A stretch of 64,000 nt of DNA from Erodium maritimum (lineage: Eukaryota > Streptophyta > Magnoliopsida > Geraniales > Geraniaceae): assembly GCA_963921825.1 (NCBI GenBank), contig OY997596.1, forward strand, positions 4,097,001 to 4,161,000, given 5' to 3'. A program made the translations under genes and the position numbers. How positions within the stretch are numbered: the stretch's first letter is position 1; the number at the start of each line of letters is the position of its first letter. Below, piece after piece: positions 1-20,159 of this stretch. The notes under the pieces were generated by a model. It was not told where the DNA came from. It saw only the letters and a program-made list of their open reading frames with translations, and searched no databases.

Positions 1-3236
<3,236 letters not shown>

Positions 3237-3560
3237 GGTGGATGGTTGATCAAAATGGAGATCAAAGAGAAGTGGAGGCAGTGCTTAATTTAAAGAAAGG
3301 ATGCAATATATATATATAGTAGCATTTGACATGAATATCTATTATTAAATGTCCAGTGTATTTCCCTTTTAAAAGGCCAATGAATCATGACATGTTTAAT
3401 ACCTAGATTCATAAACAAGGATCAAGTACATTTATCACAAATATTTCTCTTCATATATGCCATCATAAGGCTATTACGTATCCCATGATCAAATCCTCAA
3501 ACAAAAGAGTCATGTGATGAAATAAACTACTAAAGATTTCGTTTACAAAAGCGTGAATCC
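3237..3560 (-). promoter_or_regulatory. Upstream region of subtilase copy A
   Basis: An alternating TA run at about 3306-3320 lies roughly 70 bp before the ATG and is the likely TATA box. The following 200 bp recurs in diverged form upstream of copies B (12820-13090), C (18360-18560) and D (49480-49760), so the promoter was duplicated with the gene. Confidence 0.55.
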
Positions 3561-3732
3561 CTTAATGGACTGTGTTGAGCTAAGTAACACTAGAAATGAA
3601 CTGTTAATTGTCCTACAAGTCAACAATGTACAATAGGGAAGAAATAATTAAGGTAATGAAATCACAATCAAAGCGACCATGATTTCTATCATGGAGTTAT
3701 CTAAATGCCCAACTTGCACAACAACCTATCAT

Positions 3733-6700
3733 GGACAAGCCACAAACTAGCTTGAATTTGGATCAACTTTCAACAAACTACACCTTGAGACAAATTCCTC
3801 CTTGTAGCATAAAGCGGTAGACATCTTCCTCAACAAACAAAGAAAAATACTTTCGGCGCCAAACAGCCACTAGGGCTAAACAGTTATACCAACTAAGCTT
3901 GAGCAAAGCTCAAACTTAGCAACATGAACTGGCTTCATCATATCACCAGGACTATCATAATCATGCTCCACCTGTTCAACACAACTCAAAGCATAATGAA
4001 CAACGTTACATTGTTCAATTAAATGAGGGCGAGGACCTTTGTTTCTCCTCGGTCTATCAACAGCAATAGAGTTATTTGTTTGTTGCAAAACAGGTGGTGT
4101 AAGCTGAACACCAATGTCATCATTTTCATTATTTTCAACAACCTCATTTCCTTTGTCGTTCAGGTGCTCCACCTGCACGCTTATCCTCTGTTGCTCATCA
4201 TCAGAAAAATTAGTAACATCAAAAACATCAGAGGCATCCACAGAGGAACTAACATTGAACATGACAACCTCATTAAAAACAACATTTCTGCTCAGCAAAA
4301 TTCTTTTAGTTTCAGGATTCCATAACTTATATGCCTTTACTCCTGAGCCATAACCAAGAAACACACACTTGACAGCACTAGGCTCTAACTTTCCATTATC
4401 AACGTGTGCATAAGCAGTGCAACCAAAAACTCTCAATAGTGAATAATCAGCAGGTGAACAAGACCATACCTCAATGGAAGTTTTCTTATCAAGTGGAATG
4501 CTTGGAGACCTGTTTATTAAGTAGCAGGCGGTGGAGGCTGCTTCAGCCCAAAAACGTCTGCTCATGCGAGCATTAGAAAGCATGCACCGAGCCTTAGAGA
4601 TGATGGTTCGGTTCATGCGCTCAGCCACACCATTCTGTTGAGGCATGGACGGGATGGTGTGGTGCCTTACAATGCCTTCATTGCTACAATAGTTGTCAAA
4701 ATCATTTCAACAAAACTCCATGCCATTGTCAGTACGAAGCACCTTTACCTTCTTCTCGGTTTGCTTCTCCACCATAACTCTCCACTTCTTAAAAGTATCA
4801 AACACATCAGATTTATGGTTTTAGAAAATAAGGCCACACTTTTCTAGAGTAATCATCAATAATAGTAAGCATGTAATTTGCACCACCAAGAGAAGTTTTA
4901 CGGGAAGGACCCCCAACATCAGCATGCATATAATCTAATATCCCTTTAGTGGTATGAACGGAAGCATTGAATTTAACTCTCTTGTGCTTACCAAAAATGC
5001 AGTGGTCGCAAAACTCCAACTTACTCATGTTGCAGCCATCAAGTAAATCTCTCTTGATCAACTCTGCCATGCCTTGTTCACTCATATGTCCAAGACGCTT
5101 GTGCCACAAATTAGTTTTACTAGGTTCATCAGAAATAACAGGAGCAGTAGCAGAACCATTTAAAGTGCTACCTCTAAGAACATATAATCTTGCAGAGTTC
5201 ATATCACCTATCATGTGAACGAGAGAGCCTTTTGATACCTTTAGAATTTTCTGTGAACCGGAGTACTTGTACCCTTCATCGTCAAGAGTGCTGAGAGAGA
5301 TGAGGTTTCTCGCCATGGTTGGTACGTGTCTCACATCTGTCAATGTGCGTATCATGCCGTCATGCATCTTGAACTTAACGGAGCCTATGCCCACAATCTC
5401 ACGTGGGTTGTCATCTCCCATACACACCACATCTCCACTCTGCAAAGACTTATAAGAACTGAACCAGTCTTTGTTACAACAGATATGAAATGAACAGGCA
5501 GTATCACGAATCCATTCATCATCAGCAGAAACACAGCCAGCAAACACAACTAAGCAATCACTATCAGAATTATCGTTGGAAACAACGGAGGCCTTACCAT
5601 CACCATTAGAATTGTTTTTCGGTTTGCACGTACCGTTTCTTTTCTCCTTATTCTGAAGCTTATAACAATCTTCAATGGTGTGATTTGTTTTCTTACAATA
5701 CTTGCAGAACTTGTCGCCTCCTTTGGACTTAGAACGGCCTCTCCCGTTATTGCTCTTATTTTTGTTTCCATAGTTGTTGTTCCTCTGCTCGGTCCTCCCA
5801 CGTACCTGTAGAGCTTCTCCCTTGGAGGATGATGATCCTTCTCCCTGTACCATAAGTTTCATCTTTTCCCTCTGTTGAAGGGCCTCATATACTTCCGCAA
5901 GAGTTAGTTCATCGCGGCTCAATAATATGGTATCTCGGAAATTTGCAAAAGAACTAGGCAATGAACATAAGAGTAGTAGACCTAGATCTTCATCATCATA
6001 CTTTACCTCCATGGACTGCAAATCAGAAACGATCTCCTTAAAGACCGCTAGGTGATCGAGTAGAGAACCACCATCTTGCAGCTTGTGCGTGAACAACTTC
6101 ATCTTCACGTGCAACTTGCTGGTCAGATCTTTGGACATGCAGATCGATTCCAGCTTGAGCCAAAGCGCTGCTGCAGTTTTCTCCAGCAATACTTCCTGCA
6201 GAATATTATTTGATAGATGAAGATGAATTAGAGATAGTGCCTTACGATCCTTACGCTTCTCCTCATCGGTCCACGTCTTCGGATCCTTCTTGTTGAATCC
6301 ATCCAACGCATCATCAAGGTCAGGATGCGCTAGAACGGCCCACATCTTTACTTGCCACAGAGAAAATCGTGTGGTGTAGTCCAGCAACGGTAGATCGAAT
6401 TTCAATGATCCCATATCGTCAGAAAACCTAGATTTGAACAACCAGGCTCTGATACCACTTGTTATAAAACGATAGGCAATAAAACGAAATAGCGATCAAA
6501 ACCAAAAACGGAGAACACAACGATATAACGTGGAAAACCCCTCCAAACAAAGGAGAGGAAAAAAACCACGGGCGCCAACCAGCAAAACTTCACTATAGGG
6601 AGAATGTTTACACAACGCCGGGGATTTACACTGATTCAACTTATCCCTCATGACAGCTTACAGGTGGTATTTATAGGAGTGGTGTAGAGATACTTCATAC

Positions 6701-6864
6701 AAAATAAGGAAATAAAAATCTCTACACAATTAAGACCTAGTTTGGGAAACAGGGCATAAATTTCATAAATTGATTACTTGCTAATCAAAGCAAGACAATT
6801 CTCTAAATTTGGTTGCTTGGTAACCAAGCCACAAACTAGCTTGAATTTGGAGCAACTTTCAACA
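3733..6864 (-). mobile_element. Copia retrotransposon 1 (Tork/TNT1-like), internally deleted
   Basis: Minus-strand element. The 5' LTR is 6465-6864 (TGTTGAAAG...ACA), followed by a tRNA-iMet type PBS (TGGTATCAGAGC) near 6446-6460. Gag-protease-integrase coding runs 6441 to 4813 and integrase continues 4646 to 3876. After the integrase C-terminal region the frame jumps to the last ~20 residues of pol, so reverse transcriptase and RNase H are deleted. Only about 40 bp at 3733-3773 matches the LTR start, so the 3' LTR is truncated or diverged. The 5' LTR joins subtilase B exon 8 eleven bases after its splice acceptor. Non-autonomous relic. Confidence 0.88.
3876..6441 (-). pseudogene. Copia-1 gag-pol remnant
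   Basis: Visible in order: a gag region (UBN2-like), a zinc knuckle C-x2-C-x4-H-x4-C (CKYCKKTNHTIEDC), a protease motif DTACS, an integrase HHCC zinc region (LWHKRLGHMS...CDHC), the first integrase Asp, and the later QQNGVAERMN segment with the catalytic Glu. Breaks: a one-base insertion near 4829 ends the first frame at 4813, a tryptophan codon has become TGA near 4710, and the whole RT/RNase H block is missing. It cannot make an active polyprotein. Confidence 0.85.
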
Positions 6865-8044
6865 CTTATATCCGGCTGGAATATCGAATTGTGTGCGTAA
6901 AGTGAAAATTAAAATTTAGCAAGATTAAACACGCGGTTATCAATATTTTTATGGATTAATTTGCGAAATAGTCTCCATATGAAAACCTCTTGTAGCAGTT
7001 TTTTTTATGAGCTCAATATTTTATTAAAAGACTTATTCCTGTAAAAGGAAAGAGGTCTGGAACTTGGTCCAAAAATGACCAAGTTAAAAAGCCAACACTT
7101 ATAAAGGAGCTCACGTTAAGAACTAAAAAGCCAAAGCCCAAAAAAGAAGATTAAAAATTCAAAACAAAAGGTAAACCTTAATGAAATCCAAAACCTCTTG
7201 CAGCAATTGATCTTCATATTTTTCGAGAAATTACGTTTTTATCCTTAATGAAATTCTGATTGGGTTAGACCCTACAGATCAAATATGTTTCTTAAAAAGT
7301 AAACCAGGAATTCATTAAAAGGAAATCTAGTTTGTAAAAAAAATCAACCGAAAGGTTAGTTAGCAAAGAGAATATAATTTTAAGGCTTTTATGCAAATGA
7401 CCCAGATTTTATACCTTGAGAATGTCTGATAGGATCGTATTCGGTCCACGTGAAGAGAAGGAGGCCACGGTAGGAGCACCAGAATCTTTAATTCCTTCAC
7501 TCTTCGTTATGAATGCCGTCGGATTCCTATAGATAAAATGACATTAGAAAAGGAAACACTAAGATATGAGTAGTGAAATTGGGGCATTTCATTGAAGTTC
7601 TTACTTGGATGAATTATAATAGGACTTGACCAAATCATAGTCTCTGTCGCTTAAAGGCGAGGCAGGCGACGAAAGAAATATCAGCGCGTTCGCCAGCGGG
7701 TGCAACCACCCCTCGTGCACCTACGCTATAAGCCTCAGTGATCCAGTCAATTTTATCACATAATATAATCTTTCCCTTAACCAGACTTTCATCTAAGCAC
7801 AAAGGAGCACAAACCCTGAAAATCAACAAAAACCGTATACATTTTCAGTTTATGCCCTAAGATAAAAAAACCTCGAAACGCAACGATAAGTAGAGAAATA
7901 CAATACACATTATGGTACGCATCGCATATCTTACTAACTTGACTTCCATATACAAGAGGAATGTTTGCCTTACTTGTTGCAAAAGAATTCACCGGAAGTT
8001 CCCTATTGGATCAACCATAATCACATTTATTAGAAGGAAAAACG

Positions 8045-8275
8045 TTTTTTCCTAACCCTCTTCAACCTTCAGTTATCACTTTCTAGCTCAAAAAATTTCT
8101 TTTTTACAATTCATAACCCGAAGGTGGTATTTTACTACAAAAGTAAATGTTTTTTCGCAGTTAGGAATTGTAAAAAAAATACCATTTTTGCATTAGGAAT
8201 TGTAAAAAAGAAATTTTTTATGAGCTAGGAAGTGATAACTGAAGGTTAAATAAATTAGGATGTGATAAACAAAGG
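8045..8275. mobile_element. Palindromic MITE-like element in intron 4 of subtilase B
   Basis: Inverted arms of about 50 bp (around 8060-8112 and 8197-8250; core CTTCAGTTATCACTT and its complement) surround an AT-rich centre. The sequence is unrelated to the two MITE families below. No clear target duplication was recognised. Confidence 0.5.
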
Positions 8276-8500
8276 TTCAAAAATGTTAGGAACATGTGTT
8301 ATCCAATTAGAATTGAAACTAGTGACCTTATACTTGTGTTACATGTTTCAATGGTTAAGAATGGTTCAAACAGTGAGAATATAAAATTATTATTTTGTCT
8401 TCAACTATCAGTATTATATCCGGTGCTTCATAGATACGAGTATAGACATTGAAACCAGCGATCTCATACTTATTATACACATATCATAGATAATAGATCA

Positions 8501-9013
<513 letters not shown>

Positions 9014-9256
9014 TTAAGACTTGAATCAATATGTTGTTATTCTTAATATGAAATAAATGTTTTTTATTAGATACAAAACCTTAAATGTATTAGTATTTGG
9101 ACAAGTGTTGGAGAAATACATATGATAAAAGTGGGGGCAAGTATCGTTGTTAGGACTGAACCATGATCCCAAACACTAAGGGTAGGTATTTGACCAGTTG
9201 GACAAATAAACTTTTTTAACTTCAGATTCGACTTACTGTCTATTAAATTTAAAATA

Positions 9257-9582
9257 GGGGAAACCATCGGTCCTAGTCCCCTTGAGGTTTGTTTTGACCA
9301 TCCTAACTGGGATTGAGCTTTCTTTACATGTTCCAACTACGCTTGACCTTTTTTTGCGAAAACTAACAACTTCCGTCAGTTTTAACGGATTCCGTTAGGT
9401 TTTTGACACGTGTTGGTCACGTGCACGGTAGCATTTTTTTTAACGGAATCGTCAAAATAGACGGAAAATGTTAGTTTGCGCAAAAAATGAAAAGGTCACC
9501 GTTGGGAAGTGCTAGGAAAGGTCAAGCTCAGTTGGGATCGCCAAAACAAACCTCAAGGAAGGTTAGAACCCATGGTTACCCC
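9257..9582. mobile_element. MITE family 1, copy 2 (in intron 3 of subtilase B)
   Basis: Same palindrome as at 412-714, GGGGAAACC at the left and GGTTACCCC at the right. Flanked by TTTAAAATA (9248-9256) and ATTAAAATA (9583-9591), an 8/9 match. Confidence 0.85.
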
Positions 9583-9717
9583 ATTAAAATATACACCATT
9601 TGTTGCTAAATGGTGTTTATCCGGACAAATCAATTTAGATAACACAAAAAGATGTTAATGAAATGATATGAATTGGGATAATAGAGATATTACTTGTTGC
9701 AAGTGAAGTTTGCTCCT

Positions 9718-10963
9718 TGTCACGCCTCAAATCCGGTGTTGACCGGACTAGAGACGTGACCTGAGTTGAAATAGTTAAGAAACATAAAGGGCAGGTAAAG
9801 GTTCCCAAAATCTCAATAACTTCGTCAAAACGACATATCAGTGAACAACGTGAGTCGCAGCCCCACATAAATAGTCAAATAAGGTATGTCCAACATAAGG
9901 GACCAACACAACTCTAGTGACAACCCGAAGAGTCCCAAAGCTCCCTAGTTAAATTTAATTAACAAATTAGTCCCAAACGGTCCGTATCCGATCCAGTCCC
10001 GGAGTTAGGCCCGAGTCCGGACCCGAAGATCAGAGTCAGTCCGGGCCATGGCCCAGGCCAGATTCGAGCCCAAGGCCCAAATCCTATCCAGGCCAAGGCC
10101 CAGCTGAGCTCCGAGCCCGAGCCCAAGGTCTCGTCCTTGTCTGGTCTGAGCTGACGGTGGCGTTGGCTGAGGTCAGGTTTCCGGCGACTCCGGCGGCGGT
10201 GGTGACGGGGTTTCGACAGCGGGTTCTCGGCGACGGTTGGGTTGCCAGAGGTTCGGGACTCGACGGGGACGATGGTTGGGGCGAGGTCGGAACTTTCCCG
10301 GCCAGATCTGACGGCCAAAAGGCTCGCCGGCGACGCGAATCGTAGATCTGGAGCTCGGAGAGTTCCGACGACGCTCCCGACCCTCGCTGACCCCAAAAGA
10401 GCCCGAAGCTCTTCGAATCGAAGCGAGAAGGAAGGGGAAAAAGGGACGGAGCGGTGAGGGACGACTCACCGTTGAAGCCTTGCCTGAATCGGCACGGTGG
10501 CGTTCGTCTCGCCGGCGGCGGTCTCGAATCGAGGGGGAAGAGGACGAGTGGGGCTTCTGGGTTTCTGGTACGACGGGTAGAAGAAGACGACGAAGAAGAA
10601 GAGGACGGCGGGTGCGAGGTCGGAGAAGAAGAAAGGACGGTGGCCGGGGAAGGAGAGTGGGAACGGCGGCGGCGGGTTTTTGGGTCGTCGGGAGAGGGAG
10701 ACGAGGTCTCGCCTCGGGAGTGGTGCGCGGAAATGAGGCTGAAGCGGCGAGGGAGGGGTTTTAAGGGTAGGGTTTCGGGGTAGACGGGCCTTGGGCCGGT
10801 CCTGGTGCGCGTGGGTAACGGGCCTGGTCTGGCTCGGCCCAAAACCGAGTCCGATCAAGCCCAAGCCTGAAACCCTTTTTTTTTTAAACAAACTCGATAC
10901 AAAAACAACCCTCTAAGTACCGGTTTGCACTTTAAAACCCTTTTTAACCAACTGGGTTTTACA
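9718..10963 (+). mobile_element. Solo LTR, Gypsy type, inserted in exon 3 of subtilase B
   Basis: Begins TGTCACGCC and ends GGTTTTACA, 1246 bp, flanked by a perfect 5-bp duplication CTCCT (9713-9717 and 10964-10968). Removing the LTR and one CTCCT restores the exon to 214 bp, i.e. the standard 247 minus the separate 33-bp deletion. The GC-rich middle (10150-10860) opens long frames on both strands by composition only. No internal retrotransposon sequence is present, so it arose by LTR-LTR recombination. Confidence 0.9.
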
Positions 10964-11950
10964 CTCCTCCTTTGCACTCACCCTCCCATTTCTTCGGGGG
11001 AGAACCGAAGACTCCACTGTCAATAACACCAACTATGATGTCACTCTCAACACTGAGCTTCCTATCAACAGTCTCCTCGAGACCCACAAAGTCCCATGAT
11101 CTTGTCGTCTGAGGTTTCAAGATTGTGTTTGGGAACACAGAAACCACTTCCTTGAAGCCTACAAAACACACACACATCATGGTTCAAAAAACTCCCGGCT
11201 CGAATCTTATGATCTATCAAGGAAAAACTCCAAGAAATGATTATTATCTGACTTTATAGTACAAGTTATAACTATTAATTTTCTTTTCGTTCATAATACA
11301 TGGTCCGACAAACATATTATAAAAAATCATAATTTTCTGTCAGAATATTAAGTGCTTTGGACAAAATATTATGTTATTTTGGACCGAAAATTATGGTTTT
11401 TGATAATATGTTTGTCGGACCATGTTTTTTGGACAACAAAAAAATCAATAGTTATAACATATACTAAAGTCAAATAATAATCATTTTCTGGAGTTTCCAC
11501 ATCTAGGAAGATAAAAACTGTGTGGAAGAATAACTTACTGGCAAGACGTTGTTTCTCAGCTTTAGTGAGCCTAGCCGCAAACCCATTGAAACTCCTTTTA
11601 TAACTCCGAAGTAGAGACGTTTCTACAGAATTGGTACCAATGACTTGCTGTAAGATATTGAGATGTTGTGAAGATGGTGTGTATTCAACATCTTGAGGAA
11701 GTGAGCCCATGTAAACTATGTACACCCGAAACAACATCAAATTGTTCATTTCAATGTAAAGCCATTTGGGTACTGAAAAACCCCAACAAAAACAAAACTT
11801 GCCTCTCTTTCTTAATCGGTGGCAGAAGTGCATGACAAGGCCATACCAAGAACATCTATGAAACAAAACAGAAGAGGTACATTTTTGGCCATGGTGTGGA
11901 GTGCTCAAAAATGAAGAGAAGAGAAGTGGTGCAGTGCTCAATTTAAAAAA

Positions 11951-12809
11951 GAGATAATTGTCAAAACATGCACTAATGTTTCGTCCACAAACGAAATAGT
12001 GCAAAATGTTTTGTACACGTTGTCTGGCTACCCTTATCAATTGTCCACACACTTTTGTTAGAAAAGTGTAACAGCAGAACCCGAATTGACAATTTTGCCC
12101 TTTTGGTTTGAAATTCAAAAATAAGAATGAGTTAAAAGACTGATATACCCTCAATTTTTCCCTTTTGGTTTGAAATCCAAAAATTCATATTTTAATTCAA
12201 AAAATAAATAAAAATCAGAGTTTTTTTAAAAAAATACAAAAAATCAGTTTTTTTTTTTAAAATTTAAATAATATTTTTTTTCTTTTTTTTCCTTTTTTCT
12301 ACCCAAATATAATTAAATAATATTTTAAAAAAACTGATTTTTATGTATTTTTTATATTAAAATCTGAATTTTTGAAAATAAAAATAATATTTATAAATAA
12401 CAACTCAATTTATGTAAAAAAAAAAACTGATTTCTATGTATTTTTTTAAATTAAAATCTGAAATTTTGAAAATAAAAATAATTTTTATAACTAAAAACTG
12501 TATTTATATAAAAAATTATTTTATTTGTCTATTTGTCTATTTATTTTTTTAATTTTTTATTGGAAAGGGTAGAATGGTAATGTCTCATGCAAAAGTCAAA
12601 AGGAAAAGTCAAAAGATTCATGATAAGGATAAAATGATCATTTCAGTTATACTTTAAATGCACACATATAACAAAAATGGAATATTCAATTAATTTTTCT
12701 AACAGAAGTGCGTGGACGATTCATAAGGTTAGTCAGACGACGTGTACAAAACATTGTGCACTATTTCGTTTGTGGACGAAATATTAGTGCATGTTTTGAC
12801 AATTATTCT
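11951..12809. mobile_element. MITE family 2, long copy, upstream of subtilase B
   Basis: Terminal inverted repeats of about 80 bp (GAGATAATTGTCAAAAC... and its complement) carry the family core TTTCGTCCACAAACGA. Flanks TTTAAAAAA (11942-11950) and TTTAAAAGA (12810-12818) match 8/9. The 12160-12560 interior is extremely AT-rich and resembles 61040-61180. The element sits between the putative TATA box of copy B (about 12830) and its ATG (11892), moving them from about 70 to about 940 bp apart. Confidence 0.82.
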
Positions 12810-12818
12810 TTTAAAAGA

Positions 12819-13540
12819 ACGAGGCAATGTATATATATGATGGCATTCACATGAAATTCTATTAAATGTCCGGTCTGTTTTCCTCTCAAAAGGCCAATGA
12901 ATTGTGTGACATGTTTAATTCCTACATTCATAAACAAGGATCAAATACATTTATCTCCAATATTCCTTCCATATTTGCTTCACATGGTACGGAGAATGAG
13001 TTGGAACTTTTACATAAAAAACAGCTATATTACAAGACTGTTTCGTTAGCTGTTCCAAATTAAGTATTCCAAATCCCATGGTCAAATCAGAATCAAAAGA
13101 ATCTTGTGTTAGATTAAAGGGATAACTATAAGAACTTATCCGATTGACTTTTTGTCTCAAAAAATAATCTGATTTTTGTTTTCCAGTATATATTTGGTAA
13201 AGGTCAAACTTTACGTACTTATTCTATTTATTTAGTTTTGGGATAAAAAACTTTGCCCTAAGAGGACATCCAATTGTTTAGAGTAGTGGAACTAAGAAAG
13301 AATGACCCTTAACTTTGTCCTATTTAGGTTGCTTATCATTTTCTTAGCTCAATTAGGTATTTGGTTTGATTGTCTTAGGAATTTTGGTTCTTTTTTTTTT
13401 GAAATGTTGGTAATGGGAACTCTTGAGTTTCAGATCTGCGGGCAAAAACAATTTTTTTTTACGGATCCATGAGCGTCTAGTAGACTACGGTCGATCGGGA
13501 CAAATATCTGGAATCCTGGACAGTCATGCCCTAACCTGTA
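12819..13540. other. Upstream region of subtilase B, no gene
   Basis: 12820-13090 is the duplicated subtilase promoter region (TA-rich TATA candidate about 12830-12838, then the block shared with copies A, C and D). From 13100 to 13540 the sequence is AT-rich and holds no supported gene or repeat. Confidence 0.4.
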
Positions 13541-13544
13541 AGGG

Positions 13545-13975
13545 TTACCTTTTACAGTGATACAATACCCCATATACTCGTTTCAAAAAAGAAGAAATAA
13601 TGACCCTTAACTTAGTTGATACCAATACATAATACAAAATGGCTCGGTTTGGTCTTCGTCTAGTCGTCGGTGTCTGGGTGTTGGCCCTCAGTATCTTTTC
13701 TCCTCCTGATCTTGGCTTGGGGTGGGCGTTTGTTTCTCCGGCGTGTTTTGGCTGTAGGTGCTTTTCCATCGCTTCTCGTTTCCTAATGGCGTGAGGTTTC
13801 ATGTTCGTCACGCTTGGCTCTGTGATTGTGTCTTTTGGTTTCCCACTACTCTTGGGCTACCAATTGTATTTGGCCTTTCTTAGTCTGTTATGGGCTTTTA
13901 AGCCTTATTCTGTTCCCATTCCCCGCCTTTTGGGTATTCAATAAAAATTATTATTTTTGTTGATAAAAAAAAATT
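13545..13975 (+). mobile_element. 5'-truncated LINE 3' tail
   Basis: A T/G-rich 3' untranslated-like sequence ends in TTGTTGATAAAAAAAAA at about 13960-13975. The same type of ending (GCTGATAAAAAAAAA) closes the LINE at 44.9 kb. No reading frame of note. The left boundary is approximate. Confidence 0.45.
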
Positions 13976-14201
13976 CGAGCTGATTAAAAAACTCGATCAA
14001 GATACTTAAAGACATGAGCGAGAATAGTATGGGAAATTGTTATCTTATTTCAATAGAGAAGTTCAGCTTAATACATAATAAACAAGAGCATAAATCTGCT
14101 AGAAACCCTATCTCAACAATCCCAAAATAGGAAGAGACATATCAACCTCCTTAACTCTTGACTAAGTCTTATTCTGAAAATAATAAAAGAAAAGAACAAG
14201 A

Positions 14202-18332
<4,131 letters not shown>

Positions 18333-18583
18333 GGTGGAATATTGCTCAATTCAAAGAACGGAGGCAATACATATACTGGCATTTACATGAATATCTATTG
18401 AATGTCCGGTCTGCTTTCCTTTTAAAAGGCCAATGAATTGTGACATGTTTATTGCCTAGATTCGTGAACAAGGATCAAATACATTTATCACAAATATTCT
18501 CTCCATGTATGCTTCACATAGTACAGAGAATGAGTTGGAACCGTTACATAAGAATTTGATAATCATGAGATGAAATGAATTAT

Positions 18584-18917
18584 GGGATAATTGTCCAAAA
18601 CTACCTTAAAGTTTCGTCCACAAACGAGTTGATTCACAAAGTTTCGTCCACATTGTGTGGCTACCCTAAAGTTTCGTCCACAACTTTTTTAGTTTTGACG
18701 TAATAGGGATGTTCAAAATGATCGTCTAGGGCCTCTGGGCAGTGCTTCCCGGATTGAATAGAAGTGTGGACAAAACTTTAACGCACCCACAAAAGCGTCA
18801 GCCAAACTTCAATGCACCCATAAAAGCGTGGATAAAACTTCAGGGTAGCCATACAACGTGGACAAAACTTAACTCATTTGTGGACGAAACTTTAGGGTAG
18901 TTTTGCACAATTATCCC
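18584..18917. mobile_element. MITE family 2, copy upstream of subtilase C
   Basis: 334-bp element with GGGATAATTGTCC... and complementary end CAATTATCCC; internal TTTCGTCCACAAACGA boxes. Flanks ATGAATTAT (18575-18583) and ATGAATTGT (18918-18926) match 8/9. Confidence 0.88.
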
Positions 18918-18929
18918 ATGAATTGTTAA

Positions 18930-20150
18930 AGAGAATTTTTCTTCATCGGAGTTGTAAATTTAGAATGAATTTAAACAAACACAAATTTAAACAAACCCAA
19001 TGAGCATTTTCTTTTCTAGGCACCGTCCCGGCCATCTCCGACCACCACACCATCGTCACCCTGACCCCTTTCCGTATCCTTAGGGGTACGCTGCTTCTAC
19101 CAATGATCAGCACCTGAAGACTCTCATTCGTACGCACTTCCCCGACGTGGACCGGGAAGGCTTCCTACACACGGGCGTGTACAGCAAGTCAGGTAGAATC
19201 AACTACCACAAGACATGGGTGATGCTTCGCAGGCTTGCTCGGGGGGATGGATGCCGGTGGATCCTGATCGTCGACTTCATCTTAATTCTGGCTCAATCTA
19301 AGACTAGAGGAGTCATTTCTCTATCTCCCTCCCTTACGGTTCCACGTCGCTGTTATTGGGGTTCTCCTCTTCGGCCCTGTCCCGTCCATCCACCACCCCC
19401 ACTGGAATGGTCGAGGTAAGGGATAAAAGGCGCTCCGTTACCCCAACACCGTTTGTGGTAGCTTTGTCATGGTCCTACACCTCCTCCCTCGCTCTACGGA
19501 CCACTACTTTTATCTTGTGAATAGGAATGGCTCCAATGAAAAAAAGAGGGTCGGTTCCAATCATTATGGACCTGCGTGTTGGGTCTTTTCATCCCCTCGA
19601 TCTGAATCATAAAGATTGAGATCAACGGCTAGGCTTGCAAGCGTGGAAGACGATGGAAGATGGTGATGTCTCATCCCGAGTGTCAGCAGCAGTCAGTGGT
19701 AAATAGGCAGCGGCGCTGAGCTATCGTGGATCGAGAAAATGAGCCCTTTTGGCCTCAACAACCAGACGAGGTTTGCTACGCATCCTCACTATTTCCGATT
19801 AATACCAAACGGGAGAGCGGAACACTATTGAAGAGATATGTCTTGTTCTAATGGGATATGACAGAACGCGATCCCAAACCTCCTCCTTCTTCTTGGGACC
19901 TCCTCGACTACCTATAGTTCTTCTCCCCAAAGGGTCTCCATTATAGGACTTTTGTGCTTTTAGGAAAAGTAGGTCTACTCGAGTCCAATCAGAAAAAGTG
20001 ATAGATGCACACCTTCACGAGAATAGGGATAGTCTTTCTAAGTTGTCATCTAGACTAACTGGACATTTTAATCATAAGTTAAGCGTTTTGACACTCTCTC
20101 AAACTATGTCTTACCATTTTTTTTGTCTTTATATTAATATTTTCAAGTTA
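18930..20150. other. Unassigned, probably degenerate element sequence
   Basis: Mixed composition with short open frames (for example 19147-19419, plus) that match no family I recognise. It lies directly upstream of the ORF1-type element and may be its 5' part or an older insertion. Confidence 0.3.
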
Positions 20151-20159
20151 TATTCATGA

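Noticed and set aside
10084..10891. Long overlapping frames on both strands in GC-rich DNA
   Set aside because: They lie inside a solo LTR, have Pro/Arg/Ser-rich composition-driven products, and show no domain.
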